From assembly GCA_025094145.1 (NCBI GenBank), contig JALLLS010000007.1:649766-713765 (forward strand): a stretch of DNA of 64,000 nucleotides, in the 5' to 3' direction. The notes under the pieces were generated by a model, which was not told the origin of the DNA, did not search any database, and saw only the letters and a program-made list of their open reading frames with translations. The position numbers and the translations under genes are program-made. This DNA is from Spinellus fusiger. Its lineage: Eukaryota; Mucoromycota; Mucoromycetes; Mucorales; Phycomycetaceae. Positions 24,639 to 35,368 of this stretch are shown in pieces (positions within the stretch are counted from its first letter, which is position 1; each line of letters opens with the position of its first letter).

Positions 24639-24924
24639 ATAGAAAGCAAACAAGAGAAAAAAAAAGAGCGAGAGAAAGAGCGAGAAAAGAATGAGAAAAA
24701 AAGACAGTCAAAAAGTACAAGAGAGTGTTATTATAATTTTAGCAGTCCACACACACACACACACACACACACATATAGATAGATAGATAGATAGAGATAG
24801 ATATATAGATATATAAGTGAAGGAGGGGAGGAGGGGAGGAGGGAAGGAGGGAAGGCTCTACTACCACTGCCACTGTAGGGAAAAGAAGAAAGAGTAAAAA
24901 GAAAAGAGACTCGACACGGCTGAA
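24639..24924. other. Intergenic microsatellites between MRM1 and septin
   Basis: Contains GA-rich DNA, a (CA)n tract at about 24750-24772, (AGAT)n at 24778-24810 and (GGAGGGGA)-type repeats. It holds the MRM1 promoter side and the septin 3' end; no gene. Confidence 0.7.
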
Positions 24925-26599
24925 TTAGCGGCGGATAGTACCACGCATCTGGTAGGAGGATTCCAATTCAACTTCCATGGCCTTGATCTGGGCATGTTGT
25001 GCCTCAAGATCCTTGTTCAGTCTGTCACGTTCGGCCACCAACTAAATCCAATCATAGTTAATAAGGTCATCCTGCTGCTCTACAGTAGACACACAGGACA
25101 AGAGTGGCATTTACCTGTGCCTCCCATTGACGGAATCGGTTCTCCTCCTTCTTCACCTGCTCAGTGAATGTCTGACGCAACTGCTCTTCTTGCTCTTTGA
25201 ACTTTGGATTCTCGTACTTTCTGATCTTTGGCTCACCAAACTTCCTGGTCTCCATCTGTGTCTGTCGGTAGTTCTCATAGTGGATCTCTTCTGATGTCGA
25301 AATAAGGTCGTGCATGTGGGACCGGATGAGGAGATTTCTTAGCTTCTTAAAGTCACAGTGGTTCTCATTCTCCACCTCGGCCACACCCCACAAGTACTGT
25401 CTGCCCTTGACAGTTCTTCCGTCGGCCGTGACTACATCTGTTGTGGAGCCAATGATGGAGAAGGGCATGGCCTGCATGATGCTCTGGTTGACATGAGTGA
25501 CAGACTCGTCATCACTCTCAATTGGGCAGGAGTAGATGCGGATATCCTGAGCAGAGATCACATCTAGTATCTATTGAGGAACAGGGTGTTATTAGTGGTG
25601 TTATTAGTGGTGGTGGTAGTAGTTGAGGTGTGCCACTTACATTCCGCTTGAATTTGACCAGATCCTTGGGTGTAAGGGTGTCTGCCTTTGCAATGACTGG
25701 AATCAAATTCACTCGGGAGCCCAAATGCTTCATGATCTCAATGTCCAATGGCTTCAATCTAAGCAGAAACAAAAGAGAACAAGACGATAAGAAACAGAAA
25801 CAGAAACAGAAACAGAAAGAATAAAGAAAAAAGAAAAAGCATCCAACTTACGAATGGCCAGTGGGTCGGATAAAGTACAGACAGGCATGGACACGCAGAT
25901 CAATAATACCTGCACGTGTAGGCTGCTGTTCCTGGGCCATGTAGGCCTCGTGCTGGTCATCAATGAACTCAATGATAGGCAGCCAACTCTCTCTGTTGTT
26001 GACGTAATCACCAAACCCGGGTGTGTCAATCACTGTGAGTTTGACTTTGAAGTTCTTTTCCTCGAGTTCTGGTGAAGAAGTATAAGCAGAGGACACACAA
26101 TACAGTGAAGAAGCAGGAGTGGGCGGGGTGTTAAATAGCCTCGTGGCTTTACTTGCCTGCTTTGGTAATTTCTATCTCTACTGTTTTCTCAATGTGTTTT
26201 GAGTGACGGGCTTTGAGTGTCTTTGGGTCTTTGATACCCGTCGTAAAGAGAGTGTTGACAAATGTGGACTTGCCTACGCCTGATTCGCCTGTGGTGTGGG
26301 TGGTGTTGGTGGGTGATGAGGGTGGTAATGGTGGTGATGACGGTGGTGATGACGGTGGTAGTGGTGGTGATGATGACGGTGAAATAACAGTCATGGCAGC
26401 AGTAGTAGTAAAGAGGACAAGAACAAGAACATTTGTGATGAGCACTCTACTTCCTCACACTTATTCTACACACTTATTCTACACACTTACCACACACCAT
26501 CACAGTGAAATTGGCTCCTCTCTTGGAGACTATTTTGTGACGTTGATTGGGCAAATGGGCAATACCAACGCCATCTGTCACAAGAGAAGAAGGAGACAT
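24925..26599 (-). CDS. Septin (Cdc11/Cdc12-like class), spliced
   Basis: GTP-binding filament protein of the septin ring. The start used is [20 protein letters not shown]; an alternative upstream start at 26753 (MAGIQSTTYG) spliced to DGVGIAHL is possible. The polybasic/P-loop region reads [17 protein letters not shown] then, after an intron, [15 protein letters not shown]3 is [14 protein letters not shown] and G4 is [16 protein letters not shown]. The septin unique element includes [20 protein letters not shown] and [13 protein letters not shown]. The C-terminus has a coiled coil ([20 protein letters not shown]) and ends GTIRR. The intron inside the P-loop contains GGTGGTGATGAC repeats. The exact paralogue cannot be fixed by eye. 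Confidence 0.9.
26285..26385. repeat. GGTGGTGATGACGGT repeats in septin intron
   Basis: Irregular 9-15 base GGT/GAT-rich repeats lie within the intron that splits the septin P-loop. Confidence 0.75.
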
Positions 26600-26796
26600 A
26601 TCAAACTTGGAAATTGAAAGAAAAATAAAGACAAAGGGAAAAATAAAGATAAAAAATAAGTAAAGAGAAAACAAGCTTACAATGAACAGAGAGAAGAATA
26701 AAAAATGGCCTTGGTCTGCTCATCCCATAGGTGGTGGATTGAATGCCCGCCATGTGTCACTGGCTATCAATTTTGGTTTCTGACCTCATGCAGCCT

Positions 26797-29319
26797 ATAT
26801 CAACCCAAAGATTTTTCTGGCCTTTAAGCGGGGATATCTCCTTCCTTTTACGTCTAAAAATATTTTGCCCTTTTATGGAACTGTATTTAAAATCAAAAGG
26901 TTTGCGGATATCAAAATAATTATTTCCTTTTGTGGATACCTCACTATCAAATTGTATTATCAATAGAATATAGTGTTGATGAATAGTATTGTCTATCATA
27001 ATAATGTAGCTAATACTATATTATGTACTATAGCTACTGCCAAAGTACATTCCCTCATAACAATAGAATCCACACCCTAAAGGCTTTATGCCTTGTTCTT
27101 GGGAGATAGATAGATATGCTCAGGATAATACTCTAGATAGTATTGATAGTATTGACCTTGTAGAAGATCACCTAATACTGATTTGAAAGGAGTCTTCACT
27201 TGCCTAATAACAATTCAATGAGTGACTTGTGGAATACAATGAACTCACGCCCAGATGAAGACACTGCTTACCTTTTTATCTCAAGAATAGTCCTTGGTAG
27301 TGTCTATCACCTCCTTCTATTGTTTCTCTTTGTTAATAATAGCACATTACCTTGCTTATTTATGCTTATCTTGATGAGTACTTGATTGTTATACTGTGGG
27401 CTTAAGGATAGCACATGTTAAACAATAAATGCAGTGATTGAGTTGTAATGTCAGGTTTACTCTTTCCTTTTATCCAACTTTATAGTGTTTAATTGCACAG
27501 TCCATAGTCAATGCTAAAACAGACAGACAATGAAAAGGCTCTTTTCAAACACATTAGCCAACCAAAGAAAACAAGTCGAGAATAAGAAACAGTCAGCTAC
27601 TCAAGTCCTTAAAGATTATCTTGTTTATACTCTAGGAAGCTGTTTGGATTAAAGTCTATTTTATTAAAGATGTAGACAACTACACCTTTTATATTAGTTT
27701 GGCATTTCTTTTTTTTACTATGAATTTGTCTAATTTGCCATTCTCAAGCAATAGCTATGGCTTTCATAGAACATTCAAGCAGACTGGGAAGGGTGGCTGT
27801 CCTGTCCTACAGTGTGTATAATATTGGTTCTGTATTTCAAGGCCATAGAATTCAATAAAGTGATTTTGTTGTAAAAAGGGTTTATCTCTTCCCTTGAAAC
27901 ATACATAAGACAAGAAAAAGGAATCCATCTCTGAATTTACAGAGATGTTATTATCGTATAGCTTTGATCCTTATAGCTTAAAAATATATAAAAGTAGCCT
28001 CAAGATCTATACTATGTAACTTTGTAAAATGTATCCTTTATTCTGCAATAAAAGGCGCTGTGGTTATCAACAGGACCATTAGAGAGATAAATGTATAGAT
28101 ATTGGGTCTCTAGCAGGGACAACGAAATGGAGTATTAGTACAAAGGCTGGTCTAGGGAAATCAAAGAGGGTACATGAACAGGAACACAACACACGATTTG
28201 ATCACAACTGGTAACTAGGCAACTGTTCTTTAACGAATTCTTTTCTTTTTAGATGTTGTTGTAGTCTGCATTACTTTGGTGGTTCTGATTAAGCAAATGA
28301 CTTGTGAAAATTCGTCCTGTTCTCTGATGCTTGAATATAAATACCTGCTAACCACAGTCTGTTGTTCTTCATAACTTCTACCCTCTTTAACATGTTTGCC
28401 TTTGTCTGGCATATAAACCAACAGTTGTGATCTGGTGAGTATATGTTTGTGTATGTTTATTATGTCTGACATGTTAGTCAGTTTCTATTGTATATTCTTT
28501 TATTTTAATAAACTCAGTGAATCCGTTAAAAAGGCAAAGGCAAGAAAAAGGTGCCAGTGCAAGAGTAATACGACATACATAGAGAGTACATTAATACATC
28601 CCGAACTAATTATTTTTACTATTATTTTATTATTGAAAAGGGGTATTGGCACCTAGAAAGATTGGAGTATGATCCTACCAAACTGCCTGTAATTGCTTAT
28701 GGCACAGGAATAAAGGTAAAAGAGGCAGCCAAGTTCAAAGGTCATTGTGTTGGTTTGACAAGAATTTTATATCAATCATTGAAAAAAGAGATAAAAGAAT
28801 GGTGATCTTCTTGTGGTTGATGTCGATGAGTTCCTTACATAGAGAGTAAACATGATTGACTTCTCACCCAATATGAAAAGCTCTTCTAACAGTTACTCTT
28901 ATTTTTATTCTCAGGATCTGCCACACTTATAACACAAATATTCTCACTGAGGTATTAGTGAATTTCAACAGTATCCACGCTTGCCAAGATTATGGAGTTG
29001 TTTAGAACAGAGATGTGAATGCATCAAAGAATATCTATACAATTGTAGAAGAGTGTTTAAAGGGTCTCCATCGACCAGTTACACTCTGTCGAGAAGAATA
29101 GATATTCTTATTCGTATTCATATTATATATCGCCACATCGAAAGTGGTTTCCTCCAGAATTCAGATATTTACAGGTAAATCTACATAATAATCTTTATTT
29201 ATTTAAGAACTAACATGAATACATAATTTATTTTTGCTCCGTCTCAAATCGATGTGTCATTTTTAAACAATTGTAGTTTGACTATTTCCTTTTATATCCT
29301 AAAGATCTCCTGGTGTGTA
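26797..29319 (+). mobile_element. TIR element, copy 1, carrying a Fanzor-like relic (about 2.5 kb)
   Basis: The ends read TATATCAACCCAAAGATTTT on the left and CTAAAGATCTCCTGGTGTGT on the right. With copies 2 and 3 they define a terminal motif of the form ACACACC..AAGATTTTTC in inverted orientation. The left 200 bases match copy 2 (48606 on) and the end of copy 3. The middle (27180-27560) matches copy 2, and the right 1.25 kb matches copy 3 in reverse. The plus strand of the right half contains the relic described at 28640. This is the fullest of the three copies and is interpreted as the parent form. Confidence 0.72.
28640..29180 (+). pseudogene. Fanzor/TnpB-like nuclease relic, C-terminal half
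   Basis: In successive frames the plus strand reads LPVIAYGTGIKVKEAAKFKG, LTRILYQSLKKEIKEW, LLVVDVDEFLT then a stop, and finally CQDYGVV, stop, NRDVNASKNIYTIVEECLKG followed by LHRP. This order (YGdG...KG...LKK..., vDEy.TS, zinc-ribbon half, W-NRDvNA.KN) is that of the RuvC-II, zinc-ribbon and RuvC-III segments of TnpB and its eukaryotic relatives, Fanzor. The TAG before NRDVNA sits where Trp is expected, and a Cys of the ribbon appears as Tyr. The gene is dead. The family call rests on motif order and was not checked by search. Confidence 0.62.
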
Positions 29320-29802
29320 TTTCAACCCACAGACAAGAACTCAAATGCACAGAAAACACCAGAAAAAAACAAAAGTCCATCTAGGGGTGGCAACAGTGAT
29401 AGACATGTCATGTGATCCTGTGCAAGGTAGAATCCAAAGGAGATGTGTGTGTACCCAGACACCTACTTTGGTCATTGCCCGCACTGTGAGAAGAAAGAAA
29501 GAAAAGGGGAGGGGAGAGGAGGGGGACAGATGATAGGCTGTAGAATAAAGTGTGTTGTGGTGGACTCATAAAAACACTGATAATAAGAATAATAGAGGTG
29601 ATAATAAGAATAATAGAGGTGATAATAAGAATAATAGAGGTGATAATAAGAATAATAGAAGTGATGACGTTGCTTCTCCACTTTTTATCCCCCTCCCAGT
29701 GTTACTGTTTATTTTATTTTATTTTATTGCCTCTACCCTTTCTATTTATTATATATCTATTATAGATCTATCTGTTATCACTTTCCTACTACTTACTCTA
29801 CC
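29320..29802. other. Intergenic with 21-bp minisatellite
   Basis: Four units of about 21 bases (GATAATAAGAATAATAGAGG plus T) occupy 29578-29663. The rest is the promoter region of the complex I gene, with a TTATATATC stretch near 29748. A frame at 29315-29533 has no recognisable product. Confidence 0.6.
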
Positions 29803-29968
29803 ATGACAGCCAACAAGGATATCATTGCTGAAGCAGGAAAGGTGGCAGGTATCTCTGCTGGTTTGGGTCTGTTTGTGTCTGCTATCCAAAACACTCTCCA
29901 GGTCCACTCAGAGGGTGCCAAGGGTGTCTTTACCCGCACAGGTGGCACCATTACAATGTTTGGTAGGT

Positions 29969-30001
<33 letters not shown>

Positions 30002-30370
30002 AAGAAAGAGTTATTAACGCATAGTCTGGACATACAGCTGCCATGGGTGGTATCTTCTCATTGGGTGAATCGGTGGCCCAGGCTGCCCGTGGTGAAGACG
30101 ACGCTATCAACGCTGGTATTGGTGGATGTGCTGCTGGTCTGGTAGCTGGTCTGAGAAGTAAGTGAAGTTGTGTTCTGCATGGATTTCACCCATGCCTGTC
30201 ACTTCCTAGCCAAATCCATAGCAAAGATGTGTGCTGCCTGTGCTGGTATTGGCGCCACAATGTACGCCTATGAGGCTTCAGGTGGATTAAAGGGTACAAT
30301 GGCAGGCAAAAGCCGTGAAGAGAGAAGAGAGATCCACACCTCTTTCTTCAAGTCACAAAACAACGCATAA
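29803..30370 (+). CDS. Complex I subunit NDUFA11/B14.7-like, three exons
   Basis: Accessory membrane subunit of mitochondrial NADH dehydrogenase, of the Tim17/22/23 fold. The start ACCATGACAGCC gives MTANKDIIAEAGKVAGISAG. It is followed by GLFVSAIQNTLQVHSEGAKG and, after an intron with a CA/GA tract, AMGGIFSLGESVAQAARGED, then AGIGGCAAGLVAGLR. After a second intron come KSIAKMCAACAGIGATMYAY and a short basic tail ending FKSQNNA. The glycine-rich GxxxG-type membrane helices and the G.F....R pattern fit the family. A Tim17-family import subunit is less likely because of length (about 160 residues) and the SAIQNTL motif seen in fungal 21.3-kDa-type subunits. Confidence 0.8.
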
Positions 30371-30563
30371 AACAACGCATAAAACAATAAAAAAGAGGAG
30401 AAAGAGAGGAGAAAGAGAGGAAGCCATTTGAAGCCATTTGAAGCCATTTGAGGGCAGTTTTTAATCAGTTGTAATCAGTCACAGCAGTAGAGCCACTAGT
30501 AGCCATTCAATCAGTGAGAAAGACAGAGAAAACAGGGAGATGAGAAGTGGGTTATAGAATGGG

Positions 30564-32780
30564 CTAAAGGTATTCACGCAGACAGGATAGAAAGTGTGTA
30601 CAAAAGACAGCTTCTGAGAATCGATCGGACGCACTGGCACGGGCATTCAGGGCCATGGTCGCATAGTCACTCTCTGTGAGGGAAAGAGCAGCATGAAGAC
30701 ACTCAGCAAATGTTTCCTCAGAGTGAGCAAGATAGCCTAAGAGGAATGGAACTGCATTCAACAGATGTCATTGGGCAATGGAGTTACCTGTAGGAGCTCC
30801 AGCATAGTCAGTGACAATATCTAGCTTGGGTCCTGCTGAATTGTGAGCCACTGGAATCAATCCTGCTGCCTGTGGTGTGGTGTAGGGTTGGTGTAGGGTT
30901 GGTGTGGTATGGTGTGGTGTGGTATGGTGTGGTATGGTGTGGTATGGTATGGTATGGTATGATATGTTATGATATGTTATGATACGTCACAAGTCAGAAA
31001 CAACCTACCATATACTCCACAACACCAATGCCAAAATGTTCATTCCACATGGTATGCAGTCCTACCCGTGCCTTTCCTAGATGAGAAACAAGTACATCAT
31101 AAGGAGCATTGACTTCAAACTGGACATAATCCTATACAGTGGGAGAGTGAATAGGGTAGTGTAGAGTCATCTCCTTTTACTTGTATGCCAAGATGGACTG
31201 CTTCATTATGCAATGCCTTGATTCTATCTTCATCCCCTTGGTTGCGTGCACTTCCCACAAATACCAAACAAAATCCTGGAGTTGTCTTCCATACAGGATA
31301 ACGACTGAGCAAATGTGCCAATGCCTTTAATTGCATAGAGTGGTCTTTTTCTGGTCTAATGGGGACAAGCATGGATAAGCATGGATATGTAGAAAGAGGG
31401 CTTTCTTACCTGAACTGGGCTACACTCACAATACGAGGGTGTCTGTTGGCAATGGGTAGTGTTTCCATACGCTGGGTATCGCAGGGAGGATACACAACAC
31501 GAGCATGTGTATGCCACAGAGTGTTGATATGTCCCTGTGTCCATGTAGAATTGACCATGACAGTATGAGCAAAAGAACCACATACACTGTATATCTTGGC
31601 AAAGGCATGGTAATAGCTATGTAAGGAGAACAAGAAGAAAGAGGTTAGTCAATCATCCATGGCATACACAGAGAATAAAGAGAAAGAAAGAAAGAAAGAC
31701 TTGCATAAGTTTGCCAGTAGTCCACAGCCAATGGTGGGTGAAGGGTGTGGTATTCTGTGCATTTCTTTGCTCATGAACACGTTGGAGCATATCTGAACTA
31801 CTCAACCAAGGAAGGAGAAGGTGTGTTTCTCTTGTTATTCTATGCACTCCTCCATGGTTCAGACTCTTACCTGATAGTAGGATAGTGTACATAAGCAGCT
31901 ATTTTGGCATGGGTAAAGAGAGAGACCAATGGATAGGTAAAAGCATATCCCATCGTATCTAATTAAAAAAAAACAATAGCTCCTGTTCTTAGGACTCATA
32001 CGACTCACTCATACGACTCACTCATACGACTCACTCATACGACTTACCAAAGTAAATGTCAGGCACAAACTGAGTCATGGCCTCATAGCCAAGAATAAGA
32101 GAAGCAAGACTTTGAAGTATCAATGTAAAGCGAGGATATCTTCCACATGGATAGAGGATAAGTACTCATTGGGTTCTGAAGTGTCTTACCTTGCGTCTTC
32201 TACCCAATATCGCTTCTTGAGATAGACAAAGGCAAGCCGTCTTGGATCCAATGCAATAGCAAACCGTGTCTATGAATGCAATATGAGTATCCTATCCAGT
32301 ACTATCCACTCGAAAGGTCTGTTCTTTCTGGTGAGTTTTCTTTCTGGTGGAGTGTGTCCACAGCAGAAAACCAACCTTGACTTTGGCTATGATTTGATCC
32401 TGCGTGGCGTGTGTATCTCCCGTATACACTACACAAAAGACAGCAGAGTTCTGCTTCTGTAGGTCACGAATCGCCGTCCACAGTACACGCTCGCCTCCTC
32501 CCCCTGCATCACTTTGACATGTTAATATCACCGTCTACTGTGAACACTCTTCATGGGGTCTCTACCAGTAAGGATGAAAAAAGCCAAAGCAGAGAGGTGA
32601 TGATGACAGTCCATTTGCTTCTGACAAGTACGGTTGGAGGATTCTTTTTCTGTTACTGTCTCTTGTCCATAGAATACGTATTTTCAGACCGAGGCATAAA
32701 AGTCCTCCTACTATCAGAGCACTCCACAGCCAATACAGCAACACCATAGGAATAGCCACAGTTCTTGTCTGCCAATGCAT
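30564..32780 (-). CDS. ALG11: ALG11 GDP-Man:Man3GlcNAc2-PP-dolichol alpha-1,2-mannosyltransferase
   Basis: Adds the fourth and fifth mannoses to the dolichol-linked oligosaccharide on the cytosolic face of the ER. The N-terminus [20 protein letters not shown] has a membrane segment followed by [29 protein letters not shown] is the characteristic family motif. Next come [55 protein letters not shown] and [13 protein letters not shown], the last being the GT4 nucleotide-sugar region. [20 protein letters not shown] is the EX7E-type motif, and APTGYLAHS leads to the end REYL. About eight short introns are needed. The start is 105 bases from the divergent UBC6 start. In-frame Met 12 residues later is an alternative start. 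Confidence 0.9.
30888..30990. repeat. GGTGTGGTATG / GATATGTTAT repeats in ALG11 intron
   Basis: Short 5-10 base repeats fill an intron near the 3' end of ALG11. Confidence 0.75.
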
Positions 32781-32885
32781 TCAAGTGCCTTCTCTATTGG
32801 GCCTGGACGGGAGACAGTCACATCCAATGGCATTGTCAGTTCACTGGCTGGTCATGGAACCTTAGACAAAGAATAGGTTGTCCTC

Positions 32886-32939
32886 ATGACAGACAAAAAG
32901 TATAACTTGAGGAATCCAGGCAAGTGTGTTTGTGTGTTT

Positions 32940-32981
<42 letters not shown>

Positions 32982-34326
32982 TGACCTATAATGACTCATT
33001 GGAGTTTGGTTGTGTTCAGCTGTGAAACGTCTTATGCAAGAAGCAAGAGAGCTGAGTTTGCATGGGAGTGATGACTACGAAGCTCATCCACTTGAGGTAA
33101 GTTATTGTTCATGGTCCACTGGGACTTAGAGCAGGTCTATAGGAAAATATTCTAGAGTGGCATTTCACAGTTCGGGGTCCTGCAGAGACAGAATTTGATG
33201 GTGGAAGGTAAGAAAGAAAGAAAAAAAAGAAGAAAAAGAGAAGACAGGGCCATTCATATGAATGTATGGCCTTAGATACCATGGACGTATTCTTCTTCCC
33301 TCGGAATATCCCTTTAAACCACCAGAATTGATCTTTCTTACGGCAAGTCTCAAGCAAAAGTGTCCATGCATTGACGTATAGCTTCTCTTATGCAGCCCAA
33401 TGGACGCTTTGAACTAAACACAAAGATATGCCTGAGTGTCACAGGATTCCATCCCGAAGAATGGCAGCCAGCATGGGGTAGTAAGTCAAATGTCTCTCAT
33501 AACAGACTATGGGCTAAACAGAAGACTACACCTCCTTCAGTCCGTACGGTGCTCCTTGCTGTGGCAGGATTCTTTCCCACAGAAGCCAAGGGAGCTATTG
33601 GCGGACTTGACTATACAAAAGAAGAGCGTATAGCATTGGCTAAAGTGTAAGACAAGCAACCAAGACAACAAGAATTAAAGTATGTGTGTGTGTGTGTGTG
33701 TGTGTGTGGATGTGGATGTGGATGTGGATGTGTGTGGATATACGTGGATATGGGGAAACAGATCCAAGGAATGGATATGTTCTGTATGCTGTAGGAGCAA
33801 CCAGGAGTACTTGGGAGAGGCCAAGTGCAAGTCAAAGGAACCTGTGGAAGAATTACCCGACTTTTCCCTGACGTACCGACGAGAACCCCGGGATATTCAG
33901 GATGCTTTGAAGGGATCTGAGCAACAACAAGAGGAGGTGGTGGGTGCTTCTATAACTGAATCTATGGATACATCAACAGAAGCACCAGCAGAAGTATTTT
34001 TAGGAGAACCTATAGGCAATTCTGTACAAGAAGCCTCTGTTTCTTTCAACAGCCCCTTGGAAGCACCTCTTCTAGAGAAGGAAAACAGCAGTGTGTCTGT
34101 GGTTTCACTTGCACCTGCACATTCCAAAAATGAATCCTCGTCAACTCCAGACAGCGATTCTTCCTCTATAGAAACAGCTTTAGTCATGGCTACAGGTCCA
34201 CCTACAGTGACAGGAACAGTTACTGCTACAGTTACTGCCATCAAAAGATCGCCCCTCTGGCTAGATGGACTTATTGGCGCACTATTTACACTGATATTGA
34301 CATTGGTCTTTCGTAGATATTTTTGA
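32886..34326 (+). CDS. UBC6: Ubc6/UBE2J-type tail-anchored ubiquitin-conjugating enzyme
   Basis: E2 enzyme of ER-associated degradation. Exon 1 gives MTDKKYNLRNP, spliced across a GC-AG intron holding a (TG)n tract to AVKRLMQEARELSLHGSDDY. Further exons give EWHFTVRGPAETEFDGGRYH, then GRILLPSEYPFKPPELIFLT. A second GC-AG intron follows, then PNGRFELNTKICLSVTGFHP and EEWQPAWGIRTVLLAVAGFF. The active-site Cys sits in NTKICLSVTGFH, the non-canonical UBC6 context. The tail is Ser/Thr/Glu-rich and ends in one membrane helix, SPLWLDGLIGALFTLILTLV then FRRYF, giving a cytosolic E2 anchored in the ER. The order of domains and tail anchor are diagnostic. Confidence 0.93.
32934..32980. repeat. (TG)n tract in UBC6 intron 1
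   Basis: A TGTGTTTG then TG dinucleotide array lies just after the GC donor site. A second TG/GATGTG array is at 33680-33735, in a later intron. Confidence 0.88.
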
Positions 34327-35155
34327 TATTGACACTTAAGAGAATACTAGTGATAGACAGAAATAGATAGAACGGTAAATAAAACCAAGCGTTTATTCTT
34401 CTTGCTGTTGATGGGTGGATTATTAAATGATAAATGAACAGTGGGATCTGCCTACAAAGAAAAATAGATACTATTCTCTAAACTGGTCTTTTATTACTAA
34501 AGAACATGGCCTTGGAGTGATATGAGATGTATGAGATGTATGAGATACATAAGATACATAAGATACATAAGATACATCAGGTTAAAAACAGTATCTCATT
34601 GTGTTGAATCTTTTATTCTATTTCTATTTTTGTGTGTTCTACTCATTGACTCCTATGCCAGTAGCAGAAGTGACAGTAACAAAACTATAGATACACATAC
34701 AGAGGATGAGTGAGTGAGAGAAGAAATAGAATAGAATAGAATAGAATAGAATATAATATAATATAATATAATAGAATAGAATAGAATAGAATAGAATAGA
34801 ATAGAATAGAATAGAATAGAATAGAATAGCATAGCATAGAATAGCATAGCATAGAATAGCATAGCATAGAATAGGCAGTACATATCTACAGTCTTCATTT
34901 CATTCTCTCTGTAGATTGATTTGTGTTTTACTGTAGATTACTTCTTTATCCCCCTTTCTTTTTTATGACTATATCAAGAAGACTGTATTAAAAGAGTAAC
35001 AGCTACGTATTACTATTAATGGCAGTAGTAGGCTATCATCCCAAGTACATAAATATAATAAATAGTGTCTAAATTATACTCTCTTTTATCCTTTCCTCTC
35101 CCTTTCTTTCTTCCTCTTCTTCTACCTCTTCTACCTCTTCCTCTTCTTCACAACA
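34327..35155. other. Intergenic, pentanucleotide arrays
   Basis: Contains ATAAGATAC repeats at 34545-34580 and a long (AGAAT)n / (AGCAT)n array at about 34720-34875. No gene was recognised. Confidence 0.7.
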
Positions 35156-35368
35156 ATGAGTGCTTCTTATTCATATTCTCAGTTAAATTGGTCACACACC
35201 AAGGCGCTCGTTGTCTCTTCATTTCTGGGGTTCTTTCTATTTGTAGTGACTCAAGCCATGCCAGTATTTGATGCTGATCTCGCAGCCAATCCGTTTATTC
35301 ATGACACGCGTATTGGCTATCGAATTGAACAGACAACGCAGCAATCGTTAAGATCAACTTTCCTCTAA
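35156..35368 (+). CDS. Small single-pass membrane protein, unknown
   Basis: A 70-residue frame starting MSASYSYSQLNWSHTKALVV. One strong hydrophobic segment (ALVVSSFLGFFLFVVTQAM) is followed by a hydrophilic tail (DTRIGYRIEQTTQQSLRS). The start context ACAACAATGAG with an upstream pyrimidine-rich tract resembles the other starts in this window. Not recognised as a known family. It could be a mitochondrial or ER microprotein, or a chance frame; no intron is required. Confidence 0.45.
   Translation: MSASYSYSQLNWSHTKALVVSSFLGFFLFVVTQAMPVFDADLAANPFIHDTRIGYRIEQTTQQSLRSTFL

Noticed and set aside
29315..29533. 72-residue basic plus frame after TIR copy 1
   Set aside because: Composition-driven (Arg/Lys/Thr), starts at the transposon edge, no recognised motif.
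34653..34898. Minus frame rich in Leu-Phe-Tyr-Ser
   Set aside because: Translation of an AGAAT pentamer array.
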